From Clostridiaceae bacterium (GTDB lineage: Bacteria; Bacillota; Clostridia; Clostridiales; Clostridiaceae), in contig CABIZX010000004.1 in NCBI GenBank assembly GCA_902363375.1, positions 1-64,000 on the forward strand: a stretch of DNA of 64,000 bases, given 5' to 3'. Made by a program: the position numbers and the translations under genes. Of the stretch, positions 18,675 to 26,787 are shown piece by piece; position 1 is the first letter of the stretch, and every line of letters begins with the position of its first letter. Under the pieces are notes generated by a model. It had not been told where the DNA came from. It did not search any database and was given only the letters and a program-made list of their open reading frames with translations.

Positions 18675-18745
18675 AGCTAATTAAAATCTGTATATGAAAT
18701 TATTAATTACTCATATATAGATATTTAATTAGCTTCTATTTTTTT
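18675..18745 (+). terminator. terminator of corA
   Basis: A long imperfect hairpin: AGCTAATTAAAATCTGTATATGA (left arm starting 18675) pairs with the segment ending AATTAGCT at 18734, with a few mismatches, followed by CTATTTTTTTG. Confidence 0.65.
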
Positions 18746-18807
18746 GTAACACTCATCAAATCTATTTCATATAATGGATTTGAAAACATTTTTATATGAG
18801 GTATATA

Positions 18808-19482
18808 ATGGAATATATTAACTTTCCTTCTGATATTTTCACAAGAAGAGATGATGTAATTAATCCTGGAGATAATATGTCAGCCTATATTAGACTTGTA
18901 CACATTGCAGCTCGAGCTCCTGATTTAGATTTCTATATCAATGATAAACTAACAATTCCTTCTTTAGTGTATCGGGAATTTACTGAATACATTAAAGTTC
19001 CCTCCGGTACTTATAACATAAAAATATATCGTGCTAATAATAGAGATTTTCCACTAGCAAATGTAGATGTTTTTATAGCTCCTAGAAGTGTTACTACTAT
19101 AGCAGCTTATAGGCAAAGAAGTCTACTAAGACTATATCCTGTAGATGAAACTCCATTAATTTCTCCAACAGAAGGTAAGGCTAAAATTAGAATTGCTCAA
19201 TTTATCGAGAACATTCCACCAGTAGATGTATTACTTTCTAATGGTACCGTACTCTATAGGAATGTAAACTTTAAAGATATAACAAATTATATTGAATTAC
19301 CTATTGGTAGATATACAATGATATTGAAGCTGGCTGATACTGATATTGATATGCTATATGTTCCAAATATAAATCTGAGGTCAGACAAATACTATACCCT
19401 TTATTTAATTGGGCTAGTTAATAACTTCCCATCGCCTCAGATGTTGATTCCATTAGATGGTATCAGTTATTTAAATATATAA
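18808..19482 (+). CDS. DUF4397 domain protein
   Basis: A 224-aa protein with two tandem copies of a beta-rich unit of about 90-100 residues, the first around SAYIRLVHIAARAPDLDFYI and the second around AKIRIAQFIENIPPVDVLLS. This RLVHxxPxxPxVDV-like pattern is the hallmark of DUF4397. Members are often exported, but no signal peptide or membrane segment is seen here. I chose the ATG at 18808, with GAGG 6-7 nt upstream, rather than the ATG at 18796 that overlaps it. Monocistronic, between two terminators. Function unknown; a surface or spore-coat role is a guess. Confidence 0.75.
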   Translation: MEYINFPSDIFTRRDDVINPGDNMSAYIRLVHIAARAPDLDFYINDKLTIPSLVYREFTEYIKVPSGTYNIKIYRANNRDFPLANVDVFIAPRSVTTIAAYRQRSLLRLYPVDETPLISPTEGKAKIRIAQFIENIPPVDVLLSNGTVLYRNVNFKDITNYIELPIGRYTMILKLADTDIDMLYVPNINLRSDKYYTLYLIGLVNNFPSPQMLIPLDGISYLNI

Positions 19483-19547
19483 ATATTTATGTATAAATGT
19501 ATATATATATTTATTTAGTCTTAATCATATAATTATTCATATAAATT

Positions 19548-19572
19548 AAAAGCTAGCTCTAGGCTAGCTTTT
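19548..19572. terminator. bidirectional terminator
   Basis: Perfect arms AAAAGCTAGC (19548-19557) and GCTAGCTTTT (19563-19572) with a 5-nt loop, between the convergent DUF4397 gene and the ABC exporter. Confidence 0.85.
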
Positions 19573-19587
19573 AATTTTAATAGATTT

Positions 19588-21618
19588 CTATTGCCCTGCG
19601 TATTGTAATTTATATAAATTACTATAAAGTCCTTTTTTCTCTAATAGTTCTGAATGATTTCCAATCTCTCGTATTCTCCCCTTATGCATTACAATGATCT
19701 TATCTGCATTTTTGATAGTTGACAATCTATGTGCTACTACTATAGTAGTTCTTCCTTTAGTTAACTTATCAAGAGCATCTTGAATTAAACTTTCTGTCTC
19801 GGTATCTATATTAGCTGTAGCTTCATCTAACACTAGAATTGGTGGATTAAAAGCTAATGCCCTTGCAAAGGCAACAAGCTGCCTTTCGCCTTGTGAGAAA
19901 GTAGTTCCTCTTTCATTAACTTTGGCATCATACTTATCTGGTAGCTTTTCAATAAATACATTAGCATTTACATAATTACATGCTTTAATAACTTCTTCAT
20001 CTGTTATGTTCTCATTATTCAATCTTACATTTCCTTTTATATCACCAGTAAAAAGAAATACATCCTGAAGCACAGTTGCTACATTTCTTCTTAACTCCTC
20101 CTTAGGCATTGTCTTAATATTAACACCATCAATAAGTATTTCACCCTTTTGAATATCATAAAGCCTAGTAATAAGACTTATTATCGAAGTCTTTCCAGCT
20201 CCAGTTGCTCCAACAAATGCCACAGTTTCACCTTTTTTAATTCTAAAGCTTACATCTTTCAATACCCAATCTTCATCATTGTAAGCAAACCAAACATTTT
20301 TAAATTCGATTTCTCCTTCTGCTCGTCCTATATGTGTTGGATTCTCTACATTTTTTATTATAGAATCATTATCTAATAGCATAAAGATACGTTCAGATGA
20401 CGCCATAGAAGATTGTAGTATATCAAATTTTTCTGATAAATCGAATATTGGTTGAAATAATTTTTGGATATATGTTATAAATGCATACAGTACACCAAAC
20501 TCTAATGTTAGATCTAGAACTGCTGAACCTCCAACCCAAATTAGTATACATAAAGCAATTTGATAAGTCATATCCATCAATGGCCTAAATACAGCAAATA
20601 CCTTAACTTGATCCATTGCAGCTGCGGAGTAAGATGTATTTATCTCATCAAACTCTTTATATTTTTTATCTTCTACCCCATAAATTTGCACAGTTCTCAT
20701 ACCACTTATATTCTCCGCTAAAGAGGAGTTTATTCTAGACAATCTAGCTCTTACCTTTCTATACGCTTCTCTATCATATTTTCTAAATATAAATGTTAAT
20801 GCAATTACAAGTGGAAGAGTTATAATTGATACTATACCCAATTTTACATCTAATAAAAACATAGCAATAACAATGCCTATAACTAAAAATGCATCTTTAA
20901 TTAAGTATACTAATACGGATGTGTACATCTCATTTAATGTTTCTACATCATTAGTAATTCTAGTTACTAATCTTCCCACTGGACTTTTGTCAAAAAACGA
21001 TAATGATAGGCTTTCTACATGCTTAAATATAGAAGCTCTTATGTTATATACAATTTTTTGACCGGTATACTGTAACATATAAATTTGAATATAGTTTAAT
21101 ATAAATATCACTATATAAATAAGTAATATTATAATTGCACTCCACTTTATCGAGTTCAAATCATTGCTTCTTAATATTTTTATATCTTCTGCAGTTATAT
21201 CATAAGCTTCATACTCATTATCACCTTGAATAAACTTATTATTCTCTATTCTATAAACTGTATTTTCACTTGCTACACCTTCTATAACATGAGGTCTATT
21301 ATTATTGTCATACACTATAGATGCTTCTACTGATCCTTCTCTTTGTCCTCTTACTACAAATTTTTCTCCTATAGGGATAGCATTATTCTCAACTTTATCC
21401 ACAATAGAGTATTTCTTGCTTAAAGGATTAATATTATTATCTATAACATTTTTTATTATAATAGGAACAGATAAATCTAAGCATACCACTAAAAACATGA
21501 TAACTACTACTATTCCTATAATCCATTTATATGGTAGCGCAAACTTTAAGAGTCTTTTCATTAAAAGGGAGTCATATTGCTTATCTAATACTTCATCTTC
21601 CTGATTAAAGTTTTCCAT
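19588..21618 (-). CDS. heterodimeric ABC exporter, large subunit (BmrD-like)
   Basis: A 676-aa fused permease-ATPase. After the first membrane helix (about residues 33-55) there is an extracytoplasmic insertion of about 100 residues (about 57-158), a feature of B. subtilis BmrD. The ATPase has Walker A GATGAGKTS and Walker B ILVLDEATANID with the catalytic Glu. Its signature is degenerate, FSQGERQ instead of LSGGQ. Together with the partner gene (LSGGQ but Asp for Glu) this gives one consensus and one degenerate ATP site, as in BmrCD. Such exporters move drugs or lipid-like substrates. GAGGAGGAG precedes the ATG; it lies 2 nt after the partner's stop. Confidence 0.88.
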   Translation of the reverse strand: MENFNQEDEVLDKQYDSLLMKRLLKFALPYKWIIGIVVVIMFLVVCLDLSVPIIIKNVIDNNINPLSKKYSIVDKVENNAIPIGEKFVVRGQREGSVEASIVYDNNNRPHVIEGVASENTVYRIENNKFIQGDNEYEAYDITAEDIKILRSNDLNSIKWSAIIILLIYIVIFILNYIQIYMLQYTGQKIVYNIRASIFKHVESLSLSFFDKSPVGRLVTRITNDVETLNEMYTSVLVYLIKDAFLVIGIVIAMFLLDVKLGIVSIITLPLVIALTFIFRKYDREAYRKVRARLSRINSSLAENISGMRTVQIYGVEDKKYKEFDEINTSYSAAAMDQVKVFAVFRPLMDMTYQIALCILIWVGGSAVLDLTLEFGVLYAFITYIQKLFQPIFDLSEKFDILQSSMASSERIFMLLDNDSIIKNVENPTHIGRAEGEIEFKNVWFAYNDEDWVLKDVSFRIKKGETVAFVGATGAGKTSIISLITRLYDIQKGEILIDGVNIKTMPKEELRRNVATVLQDVFLFTGDIKGNVRLNNENITDEEVIKACNYVNANVFIEKLPDKYDAKVNERGTTFSQGERQLVAFARALAFNPPILVLDEATANIDTETESLIQDALDKLTKGRTTIVVAHRLSTIKNADKIIVMHKGRIREIGNHSELLEKKGLYSNLYKLQYAGQ

Positions 21619-21620
21619 AA

Positions 21621-23372
21621 TTAAATCTCCTCCTCTTCCATAATCTCTTGCTCGATTTGCTGTTTTTCATATATATCTTTATAAATACCCGGTATATTTT
21701 TAAGTTCCTCATGAGTTCCTGCTTCAACTATTTTTCCCTCATCCAGAACTATAATATTATGGGCATCTTTAATTGCTGAAATTCTATGAGATACTATAAT
21801 AGAAGTTTTATTCTTCATTACTTCCTTTAAATTTTCAAGAATTTTAACCTCAGTCTTGGCATCTACTGCTGATAAACAATCATCTAAAATTAATATATCA
21901 GGGTCTTTTATAAGTGCCCTTGCTATAGAACTTCTTTGCTTTTGCCCTCCAGAAAGTGTAGTTCCTCTTTCTCCTACAATAGTCTCAAATCCTTTTGGAA
22001 AATCTATTATATTTTCATATATATCTGCTTTCTTTGTGGCATCATATATTCTCTCCATGTCTACCTCATCAAAAGCAAGCCCTATATTATTTGCTAAGGT
22101 GGTAGAGAATAGAAATGGATCTTGAGACACAAACCCAATATTAGTTCTAAGACTATTTAATGATATTCTATTTATATCTTTATCACCTATAAATATCTTT
22201 CCATCCTTAACATTATATAATCTAAGCAATAGATTTATAAGAGTGCTTTTACTACTCCCAGTTTTACCTACTATACCAAGAGTTTCTCCTTGTTTTATCC
22301 TTAAATTTACATCTTTTAGGGCTGGGGTAGCGGTATTATTATAGCTAAAGGTTAAGTTCTTTATAACTATATCTCCTTGTAAACTATCCACATCTGATGT
22401 CCAACGGTCTACTATATCTGGTTCAGTGTTTAAGACTTCCTCTATTCTCTCAAGAGACGCAAATCCCCTTTGCAAAGTGTTAATCACTTGGCCAATAGCC
22501 ATCATTGGCCATACTAAATTTCCTAAATACATATTGAAGGTTACAAAATCTCCTAATGATATTTGCCCAAGAACTACAAAAGTTCCACCTACCACAATCA
22601 ATAAAGCAAAACTTAGAGATGCAATAAATTCTATTAAAGGTGAAAATATTCCCCATACTCTTATAAATTCCATATTAGCTTGGAAGTTCTTATCATTCTC
22701 CCTCATGAACTTTTCATATTCTTTTTCTTCTTGAACAAAAGATTTAATTATCCTAATTCCAGAAAAATTCTCTTGAACCACATCTGTAAGTTTAGAAAAA
22801 TATCTTTGCACTTTTCCGAACTTTCTGTGTATTGTTTTTCCAAATTTACGGGATACTAGAGCTACAAAGGGAAGTGGTATTAATGATAACAAAGTAAGTG
22901 GAACATTAATGGTTAGCATAATAACGATGGTAGCAATAGTCAAGACTACTGCATCAAAAAACATAATAACACCAGGCCCTAATGCCATTCTTATAGCGTT
23001 TAAGTCATTAGTGGCAAGTGCCATCAAATCTCCTGTTTTCCTATCATTATAAAAATTCGAAGACAATCCTTGTAGATGTTTAAAAAATTTACTTCTTATA
23101 TCATACTCTATATTTCTAGAGGTCCCATTTACATATATTCTCCACATAAATCTTCCAAAGGCTATAATAAATGCAATAAGTAATATATATACTATGGATT
23201 TAACTAAGATGTCTTTAGTAGCACTACCTAATGATAAACTATCCGTTAATGAGCCTAAAATTTTAGGTGGAACAAGTTGTAAAAAGTCTACTATCATAAG
23301 AAAAAATATTCCTATAAAATACTGTTTCTTATATGGTGTTGCATACTTTAATAGTTCTTTAATTTTCTTCAT
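21621..23372 (-). CDS. heterodimeric ABC exporter, small subunit (BmrC-like)
   Basis: A 583-aa half-transporter with six membrane helices and a C-terminal ATPase. The signature LSGGQKQR is intact, but Walker B is followed by Asp instead of the catalytic Glu (LILDDCLSAVD), and Walker A reads GKTGSSKST with Ser where Gly normally precedes the Lys. It is therefore the partner contributing the degenerate Walker site, like BmrC (about 585 aa). It is cotranscribed with the large subunit. A PadR regulator gene lies 285 nt upstream on the same strand, a common arrangement for multidrug exporters. GGGAGGG precedes the ATG. Confidence 0.88.
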   Translation of the reverse strand: MKKIKELLKYATPYKKQYFIGIFFLMIVDFLQLVPPKILGSLTDSLSLGSATKDILVKSIVYILLIAFIIAFGRFMWRIYVNGTSRNIEYDIRSKFFKHLQGLSSNFYNDRKTGDLMALATNDLNAIRMALGPGVIMFFDAVVLTIATIVIMLTINVPLTLLSLIPLPFVALVSRKFGKTIHRKFGKVQRYFSKLTDVVQENFSGIRIIKSFVQEEKEYEKFMRENDKNFQANMEFIRVWGIFSPLIEFIASLSFALLIVVGGTFVVLGQISLGDFVTFNMYLGNLVWPMMAIGQVINTLQRGFASLERIEEVLNTEPDIVDRWTSDVDSLQGDIVIKNLTFSYNNTATPALKDVNLRIKQGETLGIVGKTGSSKSTLINLLLRLYNVKDGKIFIGDKDINRISLNSLRTNIGFVSQDPFLFSTTLANNIGLAFDEVDMERIYDATKKADIYENIIDFPKGFETIVGERGTTLSGGQKQRSSIARALIKDPDILILDDCLSAVDAKTEVKILENLKEVMKNKTSIIVSHRISAIKDAHNIIVLDEGKIVEAGTHEELKNIPGIYKDIYEKQQIEQEIMEEEEI

Positions 23373-23500
23373 ATTTCCCTCCCTATTCTTATGATACTAC
23401 CCCAAAATTTAAGAACAATGAGATGTATATAATTCATATTATTTATATAGATATATAATACAAGAATTTACCTTTTATTTCAATATATTTAATTAGAAAG

Positions 23501-23542
23501 GCGAAAGTTTTGTGTTTGGAAATGATTGTTTTAAACTTTCGC
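23501..23542. promoter_or_regulatory. inverted repeat upstream of the ABC exporter
   Basis: Perfect 10-bp arms GCGAAAGTTT (23501-23510) and AAACTTTCGC (23533-23542) with a 22-nt spacer, in the 285-nt gap between padR and the exporter genes. Arms this G+C-containing stand out locally. It could be an operator for the adjacent PadR protein or an mRNA hairpin. No T run follows on either strand, so it is not a standard terminator. Confidence 0.45.
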
Positions 23543-23657
23543 AAAAAAGCTAAAGCTTTTGCAAAATAATTTATTCTCTTTTAAAATGCTATTTAATAAG
23601 GTATAAAGATATACCTAACATTTTATAAAGATTAAACCATTATGCAAAAGCCTTTTC

Positions 23658-24113
23658 TTAGCTATATAAATCTTCTTTTATTATTTTAAATACTTCTAAA
23701 GCCTCTTCTATATTTGATTTTAGTAACATTTTTTTATGTTCGAATTCTTTAATCCCCGCATCAGTAATTCTATATATCTTCTGCGATTTTTTACCTTCAT
23801 CCCAACTACCTTCAATAAAGCCTTGCTTCTCTAATTTTTTAAGCAATGGATATATCCCCCCTGTGCTAGGTATCCAAAATCCATTAGTTCGTTTTCCTAT
23901 TTGATGGGATATATCATTACCATTAGTGGCTCCCTGAACTAGTATATATAAAGTGTATATTGGCAATAATCCCTTAGTAAACACTTGCCCTACAGCTTCA
24001 TTTTCTGTTTTCACTTTACGAAGTTCCTGAAGTTTTTTTCTATATTCTTCATAAAGCTTCTTTTCTTCTGCCTTTATATCACTTATATCATTACTTAATT
24101 CATTTTCTCCCAT
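23658..24113 (-). CDS. PadR-family transcriptional regulator
   Basis: A 151-aa protein. A charged N-terminal helix (residues 1-40) precedes a PadR winged helix: FTKGLLPIYTLYILVQGATNG, then GFWIPSTGGIYPLLKKLEKQG and IYRITDAGIKEFE. The C-terminal helix probably makes the dimer. PadR proteins often repress multidrug exporters, and the BmrCD-like genes directly downstream are the likely target. The start is supported by AAAAGGAG a few nt before the ATG. It lies 6 nt after degV on the same strand. Confidence 0.88.
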   Translation of the reverse strand: MGENELSNDISDIKAEEKKLYEEYRKKLQELRKVKTENEAVGQVFTKGLLPIYTLYILVQGATNGNDISHQIGKRTNGFWIPSTGGIYPLLKKLEKQGFIEGSWDEGKKSQKIYRITDAGIKEFEHKKMLLKSNIEEALEVFKIIKEDLYS

Positions 24114-24119
24114 ATTTTC

Positions 24120-24968
24120 CTACTCCTTTTCGTAGAGAAGTACTCCTATGAATCCTGGTCCTGAGTGCACTCCTGATACTGGACTTAAATAGCCTCCAAA
24201 ATTTACAAAGTTAGCATTTTTATGCATCTTAAACTTCTCCACTAATGCCATGGCTTCTTCTTCTGCCTCACCATGCATTACATGAATATCACATTTTTTA
24301 TTATTCAATTTAGATATAGCGATATCATAAATTTTATTTAAGGACTGCTTTCTTCCCCTAACCTTTGAATAAGTATAATATTCTCCTTCTTTATCTACAC
24401 TTACAATGGGTTTAAGATTTAAAAATTGAGCTATAGTTCCAGCTACCTTTCCAATTCTTCCCCCTCTTATAAGATATTCTAAAGTGCCTATAACAAAATA
24501 TATTTCTATTCTATCATTTATTTTAGGTAGCTCTGCTACTATTTCATTAAAGCTTTTTCCTTTTTTAATCATTTCCGCTGCTTCTTCAATAAGTATAGTT
24601 TCACCTTTAGATATGGACTTAGAATCATGAACATAGGTCTTAATCTCTGGGTGATCCTCTGATATAAGCTTAATTGCATTATTAAAACCTGATAATTTTG
24701 AAGAAATTGTAACTACAATTGCATGGGTATAGCCTTCTTTTTTTAACTCTTCAAACATTTCTTCCATATCTCTCATAGATGGTAAGGAAGTAGTTGGAGC
24801 ATTTATTTCTAGCGTATCATATACATATTTTGATGTAATATCTACTCCATCACTATATTCTCTATCTCTATATATTATTTTAAAAGGTAATACCTTTACA
24901 TTATACTTATCTACTATATCCTTAGTAATGTCACTAGCACTATCTGTAATTAAAGCTATTTTTTCCAT
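24120..24968 (-). CDS. DegV-family fatty-acid-binding protein
   Basis: A 282-aa protein of the DegV/FakB family, which binds a single fatty acid and, in FakB proteins, presents it to the kinase FakA. The start motif ALITDSASDIT, the TTSLPSM segment (PTTSLPSM, about residues 63-70) and GGRIGKVAG are characteristic. I chose the ATG at 24968, preceded by AGGAGTGATAATT; the frame extends 20 codons upstream without a ribosome binding site. PadR follows 6 nt downstream, so both may be on one transcript. Confidence 0.92.
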   Translation of the reverse strand: MEKIALITDSASDITKDIVDKYNVKVLPFKIIYRDREYSDGVDITSKYVYDTLEINAPTTSLPSMRDMEEMFEELKKEGYTHAIVVTISSKLSGFNNAIKLISEDHPEIKTYVHDSKSISKGETILIEEAAEMIKKGKSFNEIVAELPKINDRIEIYFVIGTLEYLIRGGRIGKVAGTIAQFLNLKPIVSVDKEGEYYTYSKVRGRKQSLNKIYDIAISKLNNKKCDIHVMHGEAEEEAMALVEKFKMHKNANFVNFGGYLSPVSGVHSGPGFIGVLLYEKE

Positions 24969-25109
24969 AATTATCACTCCTATATGTATTCTCTTATTAT
25001 TATATATCAGTAGTGAGTATATTATCAATAGTGATATATCAGAAGTGATAATATTATATGCAATTTTATTAAACTTATTTGTCTAAAATTTATAATTTAC
25101 TCATATATA

Positions 25110-25337
25110 CTATATTTTATTAATTTCTTCTTTAATAGAATTTAAAACCTTTTCTAAGGTATCACCCTCTATAAGTATTCCATCCACTCTTGCAATATAT
25201 TTATGGCTACATAAATTACATGCTCCTATACACATGTTTTCTGTTACTTTATGCTCATCTCCAAGAAGCTCTTTTAATTCTTTAACTAACTGTTCTTGTC
25301 CTTCATTACATTTACATGTGCTAATTTTCTTTCCCAT
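25110..25337 (-). CDS. DUF1450-like small Cys protein (possible 2Fe-2S thioredoxin-fold)
   Basis: A 75-aa protein with Cys at 8, 10, 36, 40 and 43 (CKC near the start, CIGACNLC in the middle) followed by YIARVDGILIEGDTLEKVL. This matches the DUF1450 family (YuzB-like), related to thioredoxin-like 2Fe-2S ferredoxins. The pattern could hold a cluster or bind metal, which is inference. The ATG at 25337 has no proper ribosome binding site of its own. It overlaps the end of a 20-codon leader frame that does have a perfect one (25321-25383), which suggests translational coupling. Confidence 0.75.
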   Translation of the reverse strand: MGKKISTCKCNEGQEQLVKELKELLGDEHKVTENMCIGACNLCSHKYIARVDGILIEGDTLEKVLNSIKEEINKI

Positions 25338-25383
25338 GATTTATCTTTAGTGATAGAGTGTATTGTAAGTACCAAACCCTCAC
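25321..25383 (-). CDS. possible 20-aa leader peptide coupled to the DUF1450 gene
   Basis: A GTG at 25383 follows AAAGGAGGTGA (complement 25390-25400), an essentially perfect anti-16S match, with 9 nt between GGAGG and GTG. The frame encodes 20 residues (MRVWYLQYTLSLKINHGKEN) and stops at 25321, overlapping the first 17 nt of the downstream gene. The overlap and the missing ribosome binding site downstream argue for a coupled leader. It could also be a chance frame. Confidence 0.4.
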   Translation of the reverse strand: MRVWYLQYTLSLKINHGKEN

Positions 25384-25465
25384 TAAAGTTCACCTCCTTT
25401 CACTTTATACACTTTCTTATGTATAACAAGTTATTAGCTCACATTGTATTTGAAATGCGACATAA

Positions 25466-25503
25466 AAATGCCGTAAAATTCATTTCTGAACAATACGGCA
25501 TTT
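25466..25503 (-). terminator. terminator of the GNAT gene
   Basis: Perfect arms AAATGCCGTA (25466-25475) and TACGGCATTT (25494-25503), followed on the minus strand by TTTTATG. It lies 64 nt beyond the GNAT stop codon. Confidence 0.75.
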
Positions 25504-25566
25504 AGAAAAATATTCGATTTTATAGTTTAATTATTAAATAAGAAAAATGCTCACTAAAAATTATTT

Positions 25567-26001
25567 CTATACTTCTTTAAACATGAAAAGAACATGTTTT
25601 GCATCTGAGAAACCATTTTTCCTGTAAAACTTCGGTGCAGGCGTAAAACGGTTTGTTGTTAATGTAAAACCAGCTAAGTTATGTTCTTTAATATAGTTTT
25701 CAATTACATTTAGTAACTCTGTTCCATATCCCTGTCTTTGAAGTTCAGGGGATATAAACATTTCGTCAATGAAAATCTCACTATTGTTCCACCAAATTTT
25801 TTCATGGCAGAATATAGCACCTTTGATTTCATCGTCTAGCCATAATATATATCCAATGAATTTTTTGCATTCCACATAATCCATCAAATAGTCTTTTGCT
25901 GTATCCAATGACCAACGACATTGCCAAAGCTCATTATTATATACTGACATCATAATTTCTGCACATGCAGTCAAGTCTCTTAATTCAAACTTTTTTATCA
26001 T
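25567..26001 (-). CDS. GNAT-family N-acetyltransferase
   Basis: A 144-aa single-domain acetyltransferase. The acetyl-CoA motif A is seen in FISPELQRQGYGTELLNVIENYI (about residues 82-104, with Q-R-Q-G-Y-G), and the C-terminal FYRKNGFSDAKHVLFMF is the usual motif B strand. The substrate is unknown; FTPAPKFYRKNGF is common among clostridial members. GGGAGGATAAAT precedes the ATG. It has its own terminator, and a hairpin in its leader at 26021-26048. Confidence 0.88.
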   Translation of the reverse strand: MIKKFELRDLTACAEIMMSVYNNELWQCRWSLDTAKDYLMDYVECKKFIGYILWLDDEIKGAIFCHEKIWWNNSEIFIDEMFISPELQRQGYGTELLNVIENYIKEHNLAGFTLTTNRFTPAPKFYRKNGFSDAKHVLFMFKEV

Positions 26002-26020
26002 ATTTATCCTCCCTAAATAA

Positions 26021-26048
26021 TGGAGGGTTAAAATATAGTCACCCTCCA
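26021..26048 (-). promoter_or_regulatory. leader hairpin of the GNAT gene
   Basis: Perfect 8-bp arms TGGAGGGT (26021-26028) and ACCCTCCA (26041-26048), G+C-rich for this region, ending about 20 nt before the GNAT start codon on the minus strand. The GGAGGG in one arm copies a ribosome binding site sequence, so the structure may modulate translation or end an upstream transcript. Confidence 0.4.
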
Positions 26049-26283
26049 GGCTTTATTTATTTTGTTGCTTATACTTTTTTTCATATCAAATCATCCTTTC
26101 AAAACAAATTTTATTGCATCATAGAAAATCTATGTTGTAACTTATCTAATTAAACATATAGTTATTTTATAATATATAATAAAATTATACCTTAAGTTAC
26201 ATGTAAATTATATCACATTTTACATTTTATTGTATTGTTTTTTATTTTTGTAGAAATAGTTTATATTTTCTAATACCGCATTA

Positions 26284-26301
26284 TTCAATTTTCAAAGAAC
26301 A
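26284..26301 (-). other. short match to the rRNA leader motif
   Basis: On the minus strand this reads TGTTCTTTGAAAATTGAA, the same motif type as the rRNA leader at about 299-315 of this window (CTTTGAAAATTAAACAG). It lies between the GNAT gene and the recombinase genes, where no rRNA exists. It may be a relic of a rearrangement or a chance match. Confidence 0.3.
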
Positions 26302-26358
26302 TTATTCATATTTTAAATCTCATTAGTTGTGTCACATTTTAACCCTACTGTGTAATAA

Positions 26359-26787
26359 CTACATACTTTTAATCTTATCTAAATTTTCTCTTAATCTTTT
26401 ATTTTCGTCTTTAAGTTCTTCCATCTCAACTAATTGGATAATTAGCTTTTCTTTATCTTCTTTAAGTTTTTTAATTTCCTCATAAAGTTGTTTTATCTTA
26501 TCATCTTTAGCCTTTATTTTATCTTTAGATGTAGCAACTATACTATTATTAGGAACACCTTTCTCTATAGCTCTAAGGCTTAATATGCGTTCTTTTAGAA
26601 TGTCATTATTATATAGAGTAGCCTTAGATACTCCTGCTTCCTCGGCTACTGTTTTAAAGTTGATTTTCTTTGTTTTAGAACGCTTTAACTTATCTATTGC
26701 TTTATTAACCTTTTCAATAGTTTCTTGATTCTTCTTTTCTGCAAATTCCTTTAAACCTTCTGTATTTCTATTAGGCTTCTTTACCAT
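26359..26787 (-). CDS. DUF6262 / Tn554 TnpC-like protein
   Basis: A 142-aa protein. A basic N-terminal half carries a helix-turn-helix-like segment (INFKTVAEEAGVSKATLYNN, about residues 42-61), and a coiled coil runs from about residue 88 to the end (heptad-like KIKQLYEEIKKLKEDKEKL). This is the architecture of DUF6262/TnpC, the accessory protein of Tn554-type transposons, thought to help the two recombinases with target choice and orientation. Its ATG overlaps the last 17 nt of the recombinase gene and is preceded by GGAGGTG, so the two are translationally linked. Confidence 0.8.
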   Translation of the reverse strand: MVKKPNRNTEGLKEFAEKKNQETIEKVNKAIDKLKRSKTKKINFKTVAEEAGVSKATLYNNDILKERILSLRAIEKGVPNNSIVATSKDKIKAKDDKIKQLYEEIKKLKEDKEKLIIQLVEMEELKDENKRLRENLDKIKSM

